64,000 bases of DNA from Tomocerus qinae. Taxonomy: Eukaryota; Arthropoda; Collembola; Entomobryomorpha; Tomoceridae. The translations under genes and the position numbers were made by a program. How positions within the stretch are numbered: position 1 is the first letter of the stretch; each line of letters starts with the position of its first letter. Below the pieces are notes generated by a model that made no database searches, was not told the DNA's origin, and saw only the letters and a list, made by a program, of their open reading frames with translations. Positions 50,301 to 62,778 of this stretch are shown here, piece after piece. The stretch is from the NCBI GenBank assembly GCA_020055645.1, contig CM034547.1:68854884-68918883 (forward strand), given 5' to 3'.

Positions 50301-53067
50301 CGTCTATGTTTTTCCACGAGATATCCACGAAACGTTGAATCAGTTCATCTAGTCTGTTTTTCTGTACTTCACTGTGAAACAAAAAGTAACAATTAATAAG
50401 TTTCAAAGTTTGAAACATTGCAAATAAATATATATTTAAAATAGCTTACTCGACATCCAGGTGCTCCACAAAAAGAGAACACTCGTAGAAGAAAGGCGCT
50501 GCAGCGACCACGCCACTTTGTCCAACTAAGTCCATAGTATCTAACCCTATACGGATATATTTTTCCAAGGAATCGCAACAGGCGTTAATTATAACTGGAG
50601 CAGGACCGTCGTACAAAATTTCCTTTACTCCCACAGTAAACATTCGAAATTTGAGTTGGTAGTACGTACAAGCCAAGTTTTCTTTGAAAGTTTCTAAATA
50701 TGTATCGTTCCTTATGAAGTTGGAGTCATTGCTGACGTTTCCGAAAAGGAAAAAGTTTTCGAAGCCTTCTATTCCGGGCATATGATCTCGACGTACTCCG
50801 CAGGTGTCGACGAAAAATAAGTAAATTTGGCAAAGCACAAAATCTTTGATGTTGCTTGACCCAAATTTGAATGCATATTTATGCCTATTCGTCAAAATAT
50901 TCATTGATTCAGTAACCGACGTTTTCATTGTTTCGCTTACGTCACAGAATAATTTGACAGTGTTCAAGTTTTTTACTATATTCAGGAAATTATCACCGCT
51001 GACACCATTGACGAACACAATAACTAGGATATTCTTCAAGATTTTCGTGATCTCTTCACGAACATCTTCAAAGATACCGTCAAATCCAAGTCCAGATGTT
51101 GAAGTAGACAATGACATTGCATGTAAACCTGCAAAAATATCTTCTGTTGCAGTAACAGTCACAGGGGACCAATGCTTTAGCCCATTAATTTTCAGACAAA
51201 AACTGAAAAGGGCATTCATAGCAGTTGCTCTTTCCAGTGTGTTCTCCCTTGCAATTCCAAGAAGATTCCAGCGTAGTAATCCTCTCAGTTGATTCAAACT
51301 CAAGCCATTGATCAAATCGGGTGTTAATTCTGTGTACTTAACAGGAAATTTTTTTAATTCTTGAAAGCAGTCAATACGATAGAAAACTTTATCCAGTCCA
51401 CCAATAAATGCTATGGTCGTATCCTGAGTTTCCTGATTACTTTCACTACGTCCCAGTAAATTCAATAACACTTCGAATATTCCTATTAACTTCTTTTCAA
51501 TTTCTGATCTCATAAACTTGTCTATTGTTGCCAACGAATAGTTTAGACATTTCACGATCAATTTGAAGGTGTTGTTGGCAGAAGAAGTAGAATCCCATTC
51601 TATTGTAGCATCCTCTTGAGTAGGGACATCTTTTACTGCAGAATCCAAAGTTAAGACCAAAAAATATAAGAAATGGGCACTGAGACCTTTTTCAGCTTTT
51701 TGAATTATTTTCATGATCTTGTCAGTGACAAAAAATTTTCCTTTTCTCATCTTATTGCAAACTACGGACAAAACATTTCCTATACAATTAGCGTAGCGAA
51801 AAAATTCGTCTCCTTCTTTGAAAATCCATCCCACTTGTTCTTGTAAAATTGGAAACAGAGTTTCTTCAATAAATTTTAGAAAACGTGGTTCCATCGCCCT
51901 AGATCCACAATCATCTTTCAGAATCTTACTACAATACTCTAAAAACCTTTCTGCTCCCTCTTTTGCAACACCGCGATTATCGTGCTGCAGCATTTTATAT
52001 AGTATTACAAAATACCATTCCACTGCGGCTGGGGAGTCAAGTTCGATGTCTTTGAGCTTGGAAAAGAAAGGTCTGATAATGTGCATTTGCTTTTCTTCGA
52101 AAACGTCAAACAAATCGAAAAAGTCAGTCCAGTATTTTACAAATGCGGGCTTCTGAAGATATAACAGCAATTGAGAGTCTTTACTGCACTGTACAGTCGG
52201 TAGGCTTGAGAAATCTTTTCTCGTCGCAAAAAAAGCAGTAAATGATTTGATAATGAACGTTGATAATTTGCTTTGTTTGGTATCTGCAGATTTTAACGCG
52301 TTCCTTAAGTGGAAAAATATGTCATCTTCATTGCTCATTTTGATAATTTGATCTTCAATTGCAAATTGGGTTGCTGTAGCCTTGATTGAAAGATAATAAG
52401 GATTGTTTGCTTGTATAGAGCTTAGTACCATCGATAAGGACACATTGACTTCTCCGGTTAATTCTGTAAGGCATCTCAAAACCATTAGCATATTGTCCGT
52501 GATTTCATTTAAATTGAACGAATTAGCTATGCTTATTTGAAGAGGTACTACTTCGCATAAAAGGAGGGATGGTTTGGTTAGTTTTAAAAAATTCCAGCAT
52601 ACTTTGCAGATTGTTATCACATTTTTCAAACAACATATGCTAGTATCTTTTAGGTACTGCAGATTTATTTTGAGCAAATTTTCAACAAGGGAGACTAATC
52701 TGCAAACATCCGCCGGAAGTATTGTATTACTCCTATGAAAAGTAGTTAATCGTCCGACAATATCGCTTAATACATTTAGTAAAAGAGATACGGTGTCTTT
52801 GTACATCACTTGATCCCCGTCAACTTCTTCACTGTAAGCGAGATACTTAATTTCCACGAATTTCAGCCGATTTATTCCATCTGTTAAAAACGCTTTTGAT
52901 ATTTCAACATATATCGCCGGAAATTCTGCCAGTCCTTCAAATGTTTTTGCCACACACGTGAAAGCTGGTTTAGGATGGGAAGGCCTTGGATTTAATTTCA
53001 ATCGGTTGGATATATCAGTAAAAACATTCGGCAGGGAACCCCAAACCTTTTCAAATACGCTCTCCAT
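47351..53067 (-). CDS. TARBP1: TARBP1/TRM3-type tRNA (guanosine-2'-O-)-methyltransferase
   Basis: Eleven exons, in transcript order 53067-50450, 50371-50203, 50010-49808, 49705-49625, 49543-49291, 49228-49076, 48994-48827, 48720-48532, 48447-48243, 48155-47591 and 47498-47351, encode 1583 residues. Human TARBP1 is 1621. The first exon alone gives 872 codons of alpha-helical, HEAT-like sequence. The KRYFNNSSSHRRKQR segment matches the family's YFPNSxxHR region. The last two exons form a SpoU/SPOUT domain: PPNLGGLCRT with Asn1422 and Arg1428 (motif 1), a LLLLGNEKFGIP motif 2, and IPQVGVVRSLNVHVTGAL (motif 3). These fit the AdoMet-binding trefoil knot. The enzyme methylates the ribose of G18 in certain tRNAs. 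No frameshift or missing motif was seen. Confidence 0.96.
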
Positions 53068-54298
53068 AACTGCCAGTTAGCTGCTTGTTGACATAGACAG
53101 AAATTTTGAAAATTAGAATAATAATAAGTGACATATATTGTAATAATATAAAATAATATATTGTATATGTATATATTATGTATATATTGTAAATAAAAAT
53201 ATGTAAATGTAAATACAGGTTATTTTACAAATGACAGATGAACTTCCAGGATGCAATGAACTTAATGCTCAGTAAAGAAGAGCTTAGTTAGCTTAGCTGT
53301 CAATACAAATCAAGTTGAAAAACCGGAATCTGGAAATTCGGATTGCAAAACTGATAACCGCAATATACAACAAATCTTTTAAAACTTCTAATAATGAAAA
53401 TAATTCTGTTAACTCTGTTAACTAAAATCAAAATGAATGGGCACGAGAATCTTCAAATTGTTCACGTTTACCGGCTAGTGGTGTACATTCAAGTAAATCT
53501 ATTGGTTTAAGGTCCACCTTCTCTACAATGCAATGAGACCGCAATACTACAATTTTACACAATCCTACTAGCCATAATAGCCTTATACTCGAGGTTTATT
53601 AAAACTGGACGAAAAAAAATGCTGCGCCTCAGGCTCCATGTTAAATAGGCTAAAATGAGGCGCAGCATTTTTTTTCGTCCCTGTATTATAAGTCTGTCGT
53701 CTACGTATATACAACACAGGAAAAGACGGTCACACTCACAACACAACTTGCACTGTTGCACTTGCACTTGTTTACGTGGATTGGATAACAGGCAAAAGCA
53801 AATCTTTTTTTTCAATTTCTTTCCTTTTGTAAATATACGTTAAATGCTCGGTTGGTGATGATGATTTAATGATCGTGAGAAGACTGAAACTATATACACT
53901 ATATACACTTGATTTAATATATAAACAACAGACAGAGCCAGAGGCACTGCTAATTTTAAATTTAGTCATTGCAACAAGGTAAATAAAAAACTTATATATT
54001 TTTAAACAAATAACGAATGCATATAGACAATAGGTACATTAAACAAAATACAGGGAATACACTATAACATTGAACATGGACTATTATATTTATAAAGTTA
54101 TGATAGCAATTATGTGAGCTCTTTTCTTCTTCTGTGTGTAATACACAGAAATAGATGAGTAGTAGTACATATAATTTAGTAAGTTATCTCCAAAATGACA
54201 TTTTACTAACCATTTGTTCTCTCAATTCAAGGAATCCAGAAGTATAGATTTGCAAATAAATCCAAAGGTTCCGTAATATTGCAAATATTGAAAATAAC
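53068..54298. other. Divergent spacer between TARBP1 and the Bcl-2-type gene
   Basis: A 1.23-kb region that must contain the promoters of both flanking genes. It holds a perfect 25-bp inverted repeat (53607-53680) and no supported coding exon. The short frames crossing the hairpin on both strands are explained by its symmetry. Confidence 0.55.
53607..53680. repeat. Perfect 25-bp inverted repeat (hairpin)
   Basis: The left arm 53607-53631 (GGACG, eight A, TGCTGCGCCTCA) is the exact reverse complement of the right arm 53656-53680. A 24-nt loop separates them. As RNA this would be a 74-nt stem-loop. No target-site duplication is evident beside it. It may be a small foldback element or a small-RNA precursor. 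Confidence 0.93.
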
Positions 54299-55694
54299 AT
54301 GGTACTTTTTCAACAGCAAGAAATGTTGTGCCAGGAAATACTTGAAGATGGAATTTTTGGATTTGGACTGTCAGTGGAAGCTACATCCGAGGATGATGAA
54401 GATTGGAGTACACCAGTGGCTAAAATTTCCAGATTGTCGTACGGACATGAGAGCTGGCTAAATGCTAATGAGATTTTGGAAGCACCAAGTGCATTGTGTA
54501 GGAAAGTTGGAGATGAGGTTTGTCAGTTTGCCTTTTCATTTTGTTTCTACAGAATAGATATACATATATTACGGTTATGATTACTATAATTACACAATAT
54601 TCAAATAAATATTCTTCCACACTATATACGCGAGTTGCCGAATTAAAGATTTCGATCACTGAATTGTAGGATTTCAATTCAATGTTCAAATATGTTTTCA
54701 TGCAGCTTGTACTTAGGGATTTCAAAAGTAAGCTTTAAAAAAATTAGAATCAAGTTTCATAGTTTGTTTTACTGTACTTAATTACTTACTTATGTTTATT
54801 GCTGATCGTTTTGGCAGGCACGGAGTCTCGCCGCTCGCCACATCATTGACCGTCTAAAGGAAAAACAGTTACTAAATGAAATTGGAAATGTTGCCCCTCG
54901 TTTGCGTTCTGCAGTTGAATTGCTGTCAAAACCTGACGCAGATCATGTCTTCCCACCTTTCCGATTTGTAGTCAATGAAATGAGAAGTAAATATCCAAAT
55001 ATTTACACTTCGGTTGTAGCCAATGTAAGTACTCGACCAAAAATGAATTGAGGCAGTTGAAGATGTATTATTGCAAAGTTATAATTCTTTTGACATACTA
55101 TTTTTGTTATAGATCGGTTTGAATATTCCAGCAGACATGAAGCCATCGCCTATACTCGTTTCTTTAGCCAAGAACACACTTGAAAGTTCTAAAGGTGAAA
55201 TAGAGATGAACTGGGGAAAATTTGTGGCTCTTTTGGCTCTATGTGGGAGTTTGGCAATTGACTGTGTAGAGGCAGGCTACCCAGAAGGAGTTGCAGAGCT
55301 CGTAGACACATTTGGAATTTTAGTGGAGCAAGTAATGGGGGAGTGGATTTTATCAGAACGACCCGGTGAAGGTGGCGGGTGGGAGGGTTTTATCAGACTC
55401 AATGTGTATGAAGCAATTATGCCTCCCGTTCCAAGAACATTTGTCATTCTATTCATTGGTTTCTTCCTTCTTTACATTCTTTACGTTATTTTGACCAGGA
55501 TTTATTTTTCTCTTTTCCCTTCCAACGAGGAAATGCTGTTTTTGAGACGGTGCTTGACCATTTATCAGCCAGTATGCTCTAAACAATTTGGTATTGATTT
55601 ATTGAACAATGTATGCACGAAGCCTCTTAATATTTGGGAGTACTTATGCTCCATAAGTTTGGAAAAAGCTTTTAACAATCCCCTTACTTTTTGA
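54299..55694 (+). CDS. Bok/Debcl-type Bcl-2 family protein
   Basis: Three exons (54299-54517, 54818-55024, 55113-55694) encode 335 residues, against about 210-300 for Bok and Debcl. The N-terminus has an acidic stretch (SEDDED). Helix 1 (BH4 region) is about 64-90. The BH3 helix is about 117-139 (VFPPFRFVVNEMRSKYPNIY). BH1 is NWGK at 175-178, followed by CGSLAIDCVEAG. BH2 is 220-235 (WILSERPGEGGGWEGF). A membrane segment spans about 250-272. The LAIDCV...ELVDTFG stretch is characteristic of Bok and fly Debcl. Family members regulate apoptosis at mitochondrial and ER membranes. Two oddities: the BH3 core has Val-Asn where Gly-Asp/Glu is usual, and about 60 residues follow the membrane segment, whereas relatives end there. 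The start is the first ATG of the frame. Confidence 0.88.
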
Positions 55695-57124
55695 AAAATC
55701 AAAAGTTTATAATTTTTAGTGAACACTTTTATACTAAAAAATAAAATTGTATGTTTATCGTTATATTCTATTTAGGTACTATTACTATTCAGGAAGTTGT
55801 TCCATTCAGGAAGTAATTAAAAGGCCATCTTAGATCGCTGGACAGAAAATTTTTCAGGCTAAATATTAGCAACAATAATCATTTTTGAAGATCACTAATA
55901 CTAATAAGGAAGATAGGATTAATTAGTTAATAATTAACTTGATTTTTTGAAAAGATTCTACTGTTCAAAATTATGGTGCTGGAAGATTAACTACTGTAAC
56001 TGAATTGCCATATAATTAGACAATTTATTAGTAATGCGAATTTGATATGCATACAAAACAAGGCTGTTAAAGAATTATATATTTTCTGAATAAATAAATA
56101 AAATGTGGTGTTTCACATTAAACTAACTAATTTTGTATTTATTTTTCATCTTTATTTGTTACTCAAATCCACATTATAACATAATTAAATACTTGTCTTG
56201 TTACGCTTCACGTTAAATTATAATGCCTCACAGCTGCTAGCCGTGAGTTTTAAAGTCTTACTCATAATACAATTTAGTAGTATAATAGCAAAACAACAAA
56301 TCATTCAGTAATCGTTAGTAAGTCACTTCTGTCTAACTCATTAGCGTAAAAATTGCAATTAATTGTTAGAAATTGCTATAGGTATTAAGTGTATACCTAC
56401 GTATGGCGTACTACTATGTTATTATTGTATCTTGTTCACACATGTCATCATGTCACGCAACTATTATTTCGTTTCATGCTGCAAAATGTTACTGCTATTA
56501 ATTAATTATTGCAATTGCATTCGGTACAAACAAATTTTACATTAGATATTGCAATGTAATGGTTAAAGACGGAGAAAATTGGCTATTTGAAGCAAACTTC
56601 AATAACATACATAGTAGTACATATAGAAATCTACCAATCTTATTCATGAACATGAATACATATCATTATATTATTATTACGAGACGAATATTGACGGACG
56701 AGGGACGAAAACTGTGCAGAAAGTGCTTTGTAGTTAATGATTATTTTCATAATTGTGCTAAACTAATAACTAATTGGCATTGACTTACCATTATTGTAAT
56801 CATTACCAACTGAAAAATTAAACTAAACTTTAACACAATGGTTTTGAGTGAATAGAGTGCTACCGGTCGTGTCGAATTTCTTAGATCATGTTTTTATAAT
56901 GCTAAATTGCTAACATATCAATACATCTCACTTCTTTACCAGATATGGTAGCTTTATCTGGGACTTTCAGTTAGCAGTTAAAAATCGTTAAATTGTTTTA
57001 CTTGTAAATTTGTAAGTAATTGGTAATTTTGAAGATTAATTATAACTATAAACATATACCCACTGCAAAATTTTGCAAAACTAGGAGTAAAACAAGTGAT
57101 CAATGCTATAAAGCAGGCAATAGG
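55695..57124. other. Spacer between the Bcl-2-type gene and TPP2
   Basis: AT-rich, no supported gene. The two transcripts converge here. Plus-strand frames at 56363-56545, 56559-56783 and 57020-57202 show no domain; the last overlaps the final TPP2 exon on the other strand. Confidence 0.55.
55740..55745 (+). terminator. Candidate polyadenylation signal of the Bcl-2-type gene
   Basis: AATAAA only about 45 nt past the stop codon. Its closeness supports that stop as the true end of the protein with the long tail. A cluster of AATAAA repeats follows at about 56090-56101. Confidence 0.5.
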
Positions 57125-60100
57125 TCAGAATGGTCGGAAATCTTTAGGGTACTTGAGAGGAGTAAGACTGGTAAGCATCCATATTGCATGAGGCCAATTT
57201 AGTTTTCGATACAGCTCCAAAACGACAGCGTCGCCTTCGGAGTTCCATTTAGTCACGTCTGCTTCCATCTTTTTATTCATAAGACGAAGGGCTCGTCCAT
57301 AGTGTCCTCTTGCAATCGCATGCTGTACACCGAAGTCGACGACCTAAACAAATACAAAATGTTACAAAATTTCAGTTCAATCGTTCAACTACAAATTTTT
57401 TATAGTTTTTATAGGGATTTCCCTTTTTAATAAATAATGAAAAATTTACCCGAGTTTCAGTAATTTCAGCAAATTTTTGAACCTCGAACAAAATGTCGTC
57501 CAGCATTTCAACTGTGACGGGATTGGCAGACTGCGACGTATCTGGAGAGGAGGATCCTGATTGTGTTTGCATGTTGTAGAGTTCAGCTAGAGCGCAACCT
57601 TTTTTAACAAATGCTTCAACAACAGCCGTCTTCTGTTTATCCATATTCTGTTTAGTCTTGGCTGCATCTACTTGAGACGAATTGGCGGAAGGTTTAGTCC
57701 CAAAGTATGCTAGTAGAGCACTTCTATCAACCATGTCCAAAATCTTGTCCGCTATGCTAATAATTTCCTGATACGTCTCCACAGATTTCTTTTCTCCTTT
57801 TCTGTCGCTTGCTTTATTTCCATTCACTGATTCGTCGGAACCTTTAGTCACCACTTCATTTTCTGAGTCAAATGATTCTGCAGACGCTGGAAGCGAGGGC
57901 AAACTATCAAGGCTCTGCAGCCGGGCAACATGTAAGGGTAGATGAGCATCGTAAGACTCGATTAGCTTGTTGTACAGTTGTTTCGATTCGGGTGGAGTTA
58001 CTTTACTAAGCCAATTTATTTGCACATCACGTAGCTGGTCGTTCATTTCATCCAATTTTGTTTTGTCACTGGAAGACTCTTTTGCAGGCGGGCTCGACTT
58101 CGGTTTTCCTTGGGGCTCAGGAACACACAATTTTAATGGGTAAGTACTAAGTTTCTTCCCATTTTCGTCTTTGGTTGCTGTAAATGTACCTTGGAAATAC
58201 AGGGTGGAGGTTCCCGGCAATGTTTTCAAAGTTCTGCACAAAATAAAAGAGTATTTGCAATGAATGTGGAAATTGTTTTCTTTCCCATTCGATACAGTAT
58301 TTTAGTTCTGTCTGATTATCTATATAATGCTTACTTATCAGGGATGTACGAAGAAATAAAAGCGTTGACGGAAGACTCTTTCTTCAGTTGAGCGGACCAT
58401 CCAGAACCTTTTTTAGGGGTTTTGTAATCTTGGATTTCATACTGCGTTAGGAAAACATCCAGAGAAATACTAGAGGGAAGCTTCATAGACAATAAAACTG
58501 GCAAAGATGGGATTTGTGAATCACCAGACCATGTTGAGGGCGGAGAACCCCCATTAGTACCGGGTCCAACCAAAAATCTATCGAGAGCTTCTCTCTTTTC
58601 ATGTCTAACATGCAGCCTTGCAATATAGTCACCTTTCTCTACTTTAGTGTTCCACTTAGTAGGATATGCATCACCAGTGGCGAGATAACGTTTGTTTGAA
58701 TCAAATAACATCCACAACTGAGACCTGGCAAAATAGTACACACGTAAGAATATGAATTATTTTTACAATAGGAATCTATGAATCAGAAATTACCGAACGG
58801 TCAAAAATAAATTGGAAAAACTTACTCGTAGGCAGACTCGTAAAGTGTATCAGAGAGAAGGGAACTGCAACACAAATTGTTTTGTAAATTAATAACCCAA
58901 AAAACTTCCTCCGGTTTCTTCATTAATAATTATTAGTAATTTCTTACCAATTTAGGGTTAATTCCGTTGCGCGAGATATTGAAAAGTTGTATGTGCATTG
59001 AAGTTCGTATATTACTCTTCCAGGTGGAATTGTATCTCTTGGGTCGCTCAAACAAATGACTTTCATATCACTCGGCCTGCACAACGTAAGTACGAAATTA
59101 GTAATTAAGTTTCAAATATGCAAAGCGTATGTTTCAAAACTTAGAAAACTAAACCTTAATAGTTGAATCTGATGTTTTAAAACAGCAGAAGGGGAAAAAT
59201 CTTCTGTGCCAAAACTATTGTAGACTGATACTTTCTGCCAGGCATCAGCAGCTGACATTACAACTTCCGGTTTGTTCAAAGCTAAGCTGCGGAAAGAAAT
59301 AGTAGAACTTAAATTGGCGTTCTCATTCGGCTCCGCCCACCATCTCGCTATTACTAATTCCAAGACTTTCCCTTCCTAAAACATAATTCAAAAGAAGCAA
59401 CATAATTTTATTGGACACTTTAGATAAGTTACCTATTTATATATTACATATTATAATTTAAATACGTACAACAACTTTAAAGTGCAGGTTTGTTTCTTCC
59501 ATAGGCTGTAACTGTACCATCTTATAAAATTCTAAGCTTTTGCACCATTCTCCGCCTAAAATCGACATTGCGTGAATGACAAATCGTGCTGACGGTCCTT
59601 GACTTTGATTAGTTGAATCTGATCCACTGGACCCACCTCCCAACAACTTCAGGTTTAGAGCTATTATGAATATGCAAGAAGAATAAACATTTTTTAATTT
59701 AAAAACGATTCAACGGGAACATTATAAGTATATTATTAAAAAATTATAATAAATTAATAACAAATAAAAAGTTACAAGCCCATGTAGATCCCTTAGGCAC
59801 AACCATGAAATGTCTCATTATTTTTCCAGGCTCATAACGGACTGAACCAAACTCTAGTGTTGGCCTTACGAAATTCCCCACAGCAGGAACCAAAGGTTTG
59901 ACAACTGTACAACATACTTCGAAAACTGGCCCTCTGCCCATGTCATTCACATCAAGAGCTTGAACCCTTAAAAACAGATAATTTTACCATAAATAATAAA
60001 TATGATAGCTAGGCTAACAGAGAATTAAATAGAAAACAGTAAATTACCTAGCGTAGCTGAGGCCATGTGGAAGACCCTCAGGATCCACTTTGATATTGAA

Positions 60101-62487
60101 ATTTCTAACCATATTTGCCAAGTCAAAATATTTGGGTACTTGGACCCACGATGCGTCACTTACAAGACATAAATTCATTCGAAAATTTATTTTTGTTTCA
60201 GGCTCTGAAATAAAAAAGCCGTATCAATCATAATGATAATGAATTTTTTTTGGAGATTTAGGATAAGATCTCAAATTTTATTTGTCTTACCCATATCATC
60301 CTCATTGAAAAATATTGGTTCGACTCCAACAGAGTATTCTTTGGCTTTATCGGGTGGAGGATCTCGTAAGTAGATGCCTTTCATTGGCCAACTAGATGAC
60401 CCGCCATTTACGGTAACATTAAATCTCACATCCCTTTCCTGCAATTTTGACAGAGCTTCCAATCCTTCAAAAGCCCTTTCTACTTGCACTAATCCCTTCC
60501 CTTGAGCGTAACACTCCGCGTTTGACAAAGGTTGGGCTGTATTCTCTAAACATTTTTTGACGCTGTATGGAGTCCATTTAAACTTTCGGTCCACTGCGCC
60601 GCACAACATGAGGGCAATACACCCTGCCAAATGAGGGGCAGCCATACTAGTTCCATTCATCAGCTGAGCGCTTCGCAGAGTGAAATTCGGAACGGATGTT
60701 ATCGCTCCTCCTGGAGCACATACGGAAATACCAAGGTCGCCGTCCAGAGTGGGACCTCTACTGGACCACGTATAGGGCATTGAGGGTAGCTTCTCACGTA
60801 GCGAATATGATGCTTGCATCATGTCCGGCGAAACATAGGCCGCAACGCCTATTATAGTATTTGTCATGATCCACGGAGGAGTTCCAACAGTCGACAAGGC
60901 GGGTCCATGATTGCCACCACTGGCAACCCAAATAACGCCATGTTTGTCCACAACCTCTTTCATGAGTTCTCCAATTCGTGCAGAGGCACTCCAATGTGCG
61001 TGTTCACCATAACTCATGTTGATCAAATGAATTCGGTGAGAATTTTGCATAACAAAACACATGGCACGGACAAGTGCTTGACCGGTTTCCATTGAACCCA
61101 ATCTTCCGTCACCAATAGTAAAACTTATTATTTGAGCGCCTGGAGCTACTCCGTTCAAATCAGGATTTTCTGGAAAATATCTTAAAATAATTTTACAACT
61201 TATTAGTATGTTATGTGCCATAAAATAATAAATTTAATAAAGTTTTTGGGTTTTTGTTATACCCCGCAGCAATGCCAGACACATGACTTCCATGACTGCC
61301 GCAAAGACCAACAATTTCTAGTCGATTTCCATTTTCCCAAACATTGACGGAAATGTTCATTTGATCCGCTTGTGTCAAAGGAGCAAATTCTTGTTTAATT
61401 TTATACTCCGTAAGAAGAATTCCGGATTCCAAATTCCCATCGTCCGACAGGCATACCATCCATTCATCTCCGGTATTAAAAACCAAGCAGTCAAGTAACG
61501 GGCCCAGATCTTTGTACTTTTTATCTAAAGTTTGAAGCACCTGTATGGAGTGGGAAAAAACTGTAAATAACATCTAAGATATTGATTAAAATGAGAAAAG
61601 TATGTTAACATACTTCAACTTGAGCTTCTAAATCTTCTTTGGCTAATTTTTCAATCGGTGTAAGACTGTCCGCTGACTTATTCAGAGTTTGTTCTTTACT
61701 CAATACTCTATTTGCCTCAGCCAAAATTTGACGATGTTGGGGATCCCAGTGCAACTCCCTTCTTTTGGCCTCCATGCGTTCTTTGACTTTAGGGGTATAT
61801 AACTCAAAAACGGGTTTTACTCCAATGTGATATTCTTGAGAAGGATTATTCCAGCTAGGAGGAATCTATAAAGAGAAAATTAATCATTAGATATCTTATC
61901 ACTCATGATGACTTATGGGCGACAAAAAATAAATAGTAAATAGCAATTACCTTTAATTTTCTTCCTGAAATGCCAGTAATTATCCCTTCAGGGGTGGGTT
62001 TAACAATCGTTGATGTGTCACAATCTCCCGCTCCACTGCAATCATACCTAGTTCACAAGTAAAAAAATATTTTTATTAGTACTACAACCACAACGTGTTA
62101 CACGGAAGGCTACAATAATAAACAAATGAGCTTGACATGTGCCAGCTTTATCTATCGACAACAAAATAATCAGGTATTAGTCTCACCGTTCAATGACTTT
62201 AGGGAGTCCGGTCGTTGTTTCCTACAGTAAACAAATATATAATGGTAATCTTTAATGTTTAACACAACTATAGTACCAACAAATTTGTTCTGAAAATTAC
62301 TACACTCTTAAAAATAACTTACACGAAGACCATTGGCTCCAGGATCAACCCCGCTATCAAAAATTGCTATAACGATCCCTCTTCCATCATAATTCGGATT
62401 CCTAGTAAGAAAATTGGTGACGCCTGTTTCCCGTTTTGGACATAGTGAGATGGTAGGGAAGTCACTTGTAGTCTTTACTGGTTCCAT
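57125..62487 (-). CDS. TPP2: Tripeptidyl-peptidase II
   Basis: Fifteen exons (62487-62323, 62221-62187, 62047-61951, 61865-61614, 61540-61263, 61180-60291, 60204-60048, 59966-59776, 59660-59470, 59375-59155, 59076-58948, 58864-58826, 58724-58335, 58233-57450, 57343-57125) encode 1345 residues. This is longer than human TPP2 (1249) and close to the fly enzyme. The subtilisin triad is intact: Asp44 (FDSGVDPGA), His266 (GSHGSHVSG) and Ser454 (NGTSMAAPH), with oxyanion Asn366 (SGGNHGP). The long insert between Asp and His, typical of TPP2, is present. The C-terminal half shows VARWW-like IARWWAE, SQLWMLFDSNKR and GDAYP, and the protein ends YPKDFRPF. TPP2 is a giant cytosolic serine peptidase that removes tripeptides from proteasome products. 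Start 62487 gives the usual N-terminus. The exon is open for about 18 more codons upstream to an acceptor at 62543, so a longer isoform is conceivable. Confidence 0.96.
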
Positions 62488-62778
62488 AGTTGGACCAAAA
62501 TTAATGTTAAGTATTTTGGCAACAGTCCTACTTCCCCTTCTTCTGTAAAGTAATTTAAAACAACAAAAATTCTGTGAGTAATTAAGTAATAATGGTAATT
62601 AAATGTTTCTCAAATCAAGACTTACACATTTTTTTTGTACACAGGGGTCTATATACAATAAATTAAAATTATTACCAAAAATCCTAAATCCGTTTTAAGC
62701 TGCGGAAAAATGAATTATTCCTTTTTTAATGACAATGACTTACATTTACCAAATTGCTTCAAAAAATAAGTTTTAGGA
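62488..62778. other. TPP2 5' UTR and upstream region
   Basis: A TTTACAG acceptor on the minus strand (exon edge 62542) suggests that a non-coding or alternative first exon joins here. The frame stays open back to it (RRGSRTVAKIL). A possible small upstream exon ending near 62630 would introduce an immediate stop if read from its ATG, so I treat the region as UTR. Confidence 0.4.

Noticed and set aside
60310-60330. GGTTCGACTCC resembling a tRNA B box
   Set aside because: It lies inside a TPP2 coding exon (minus strand), and no A box or acceptor stem accompanies it.
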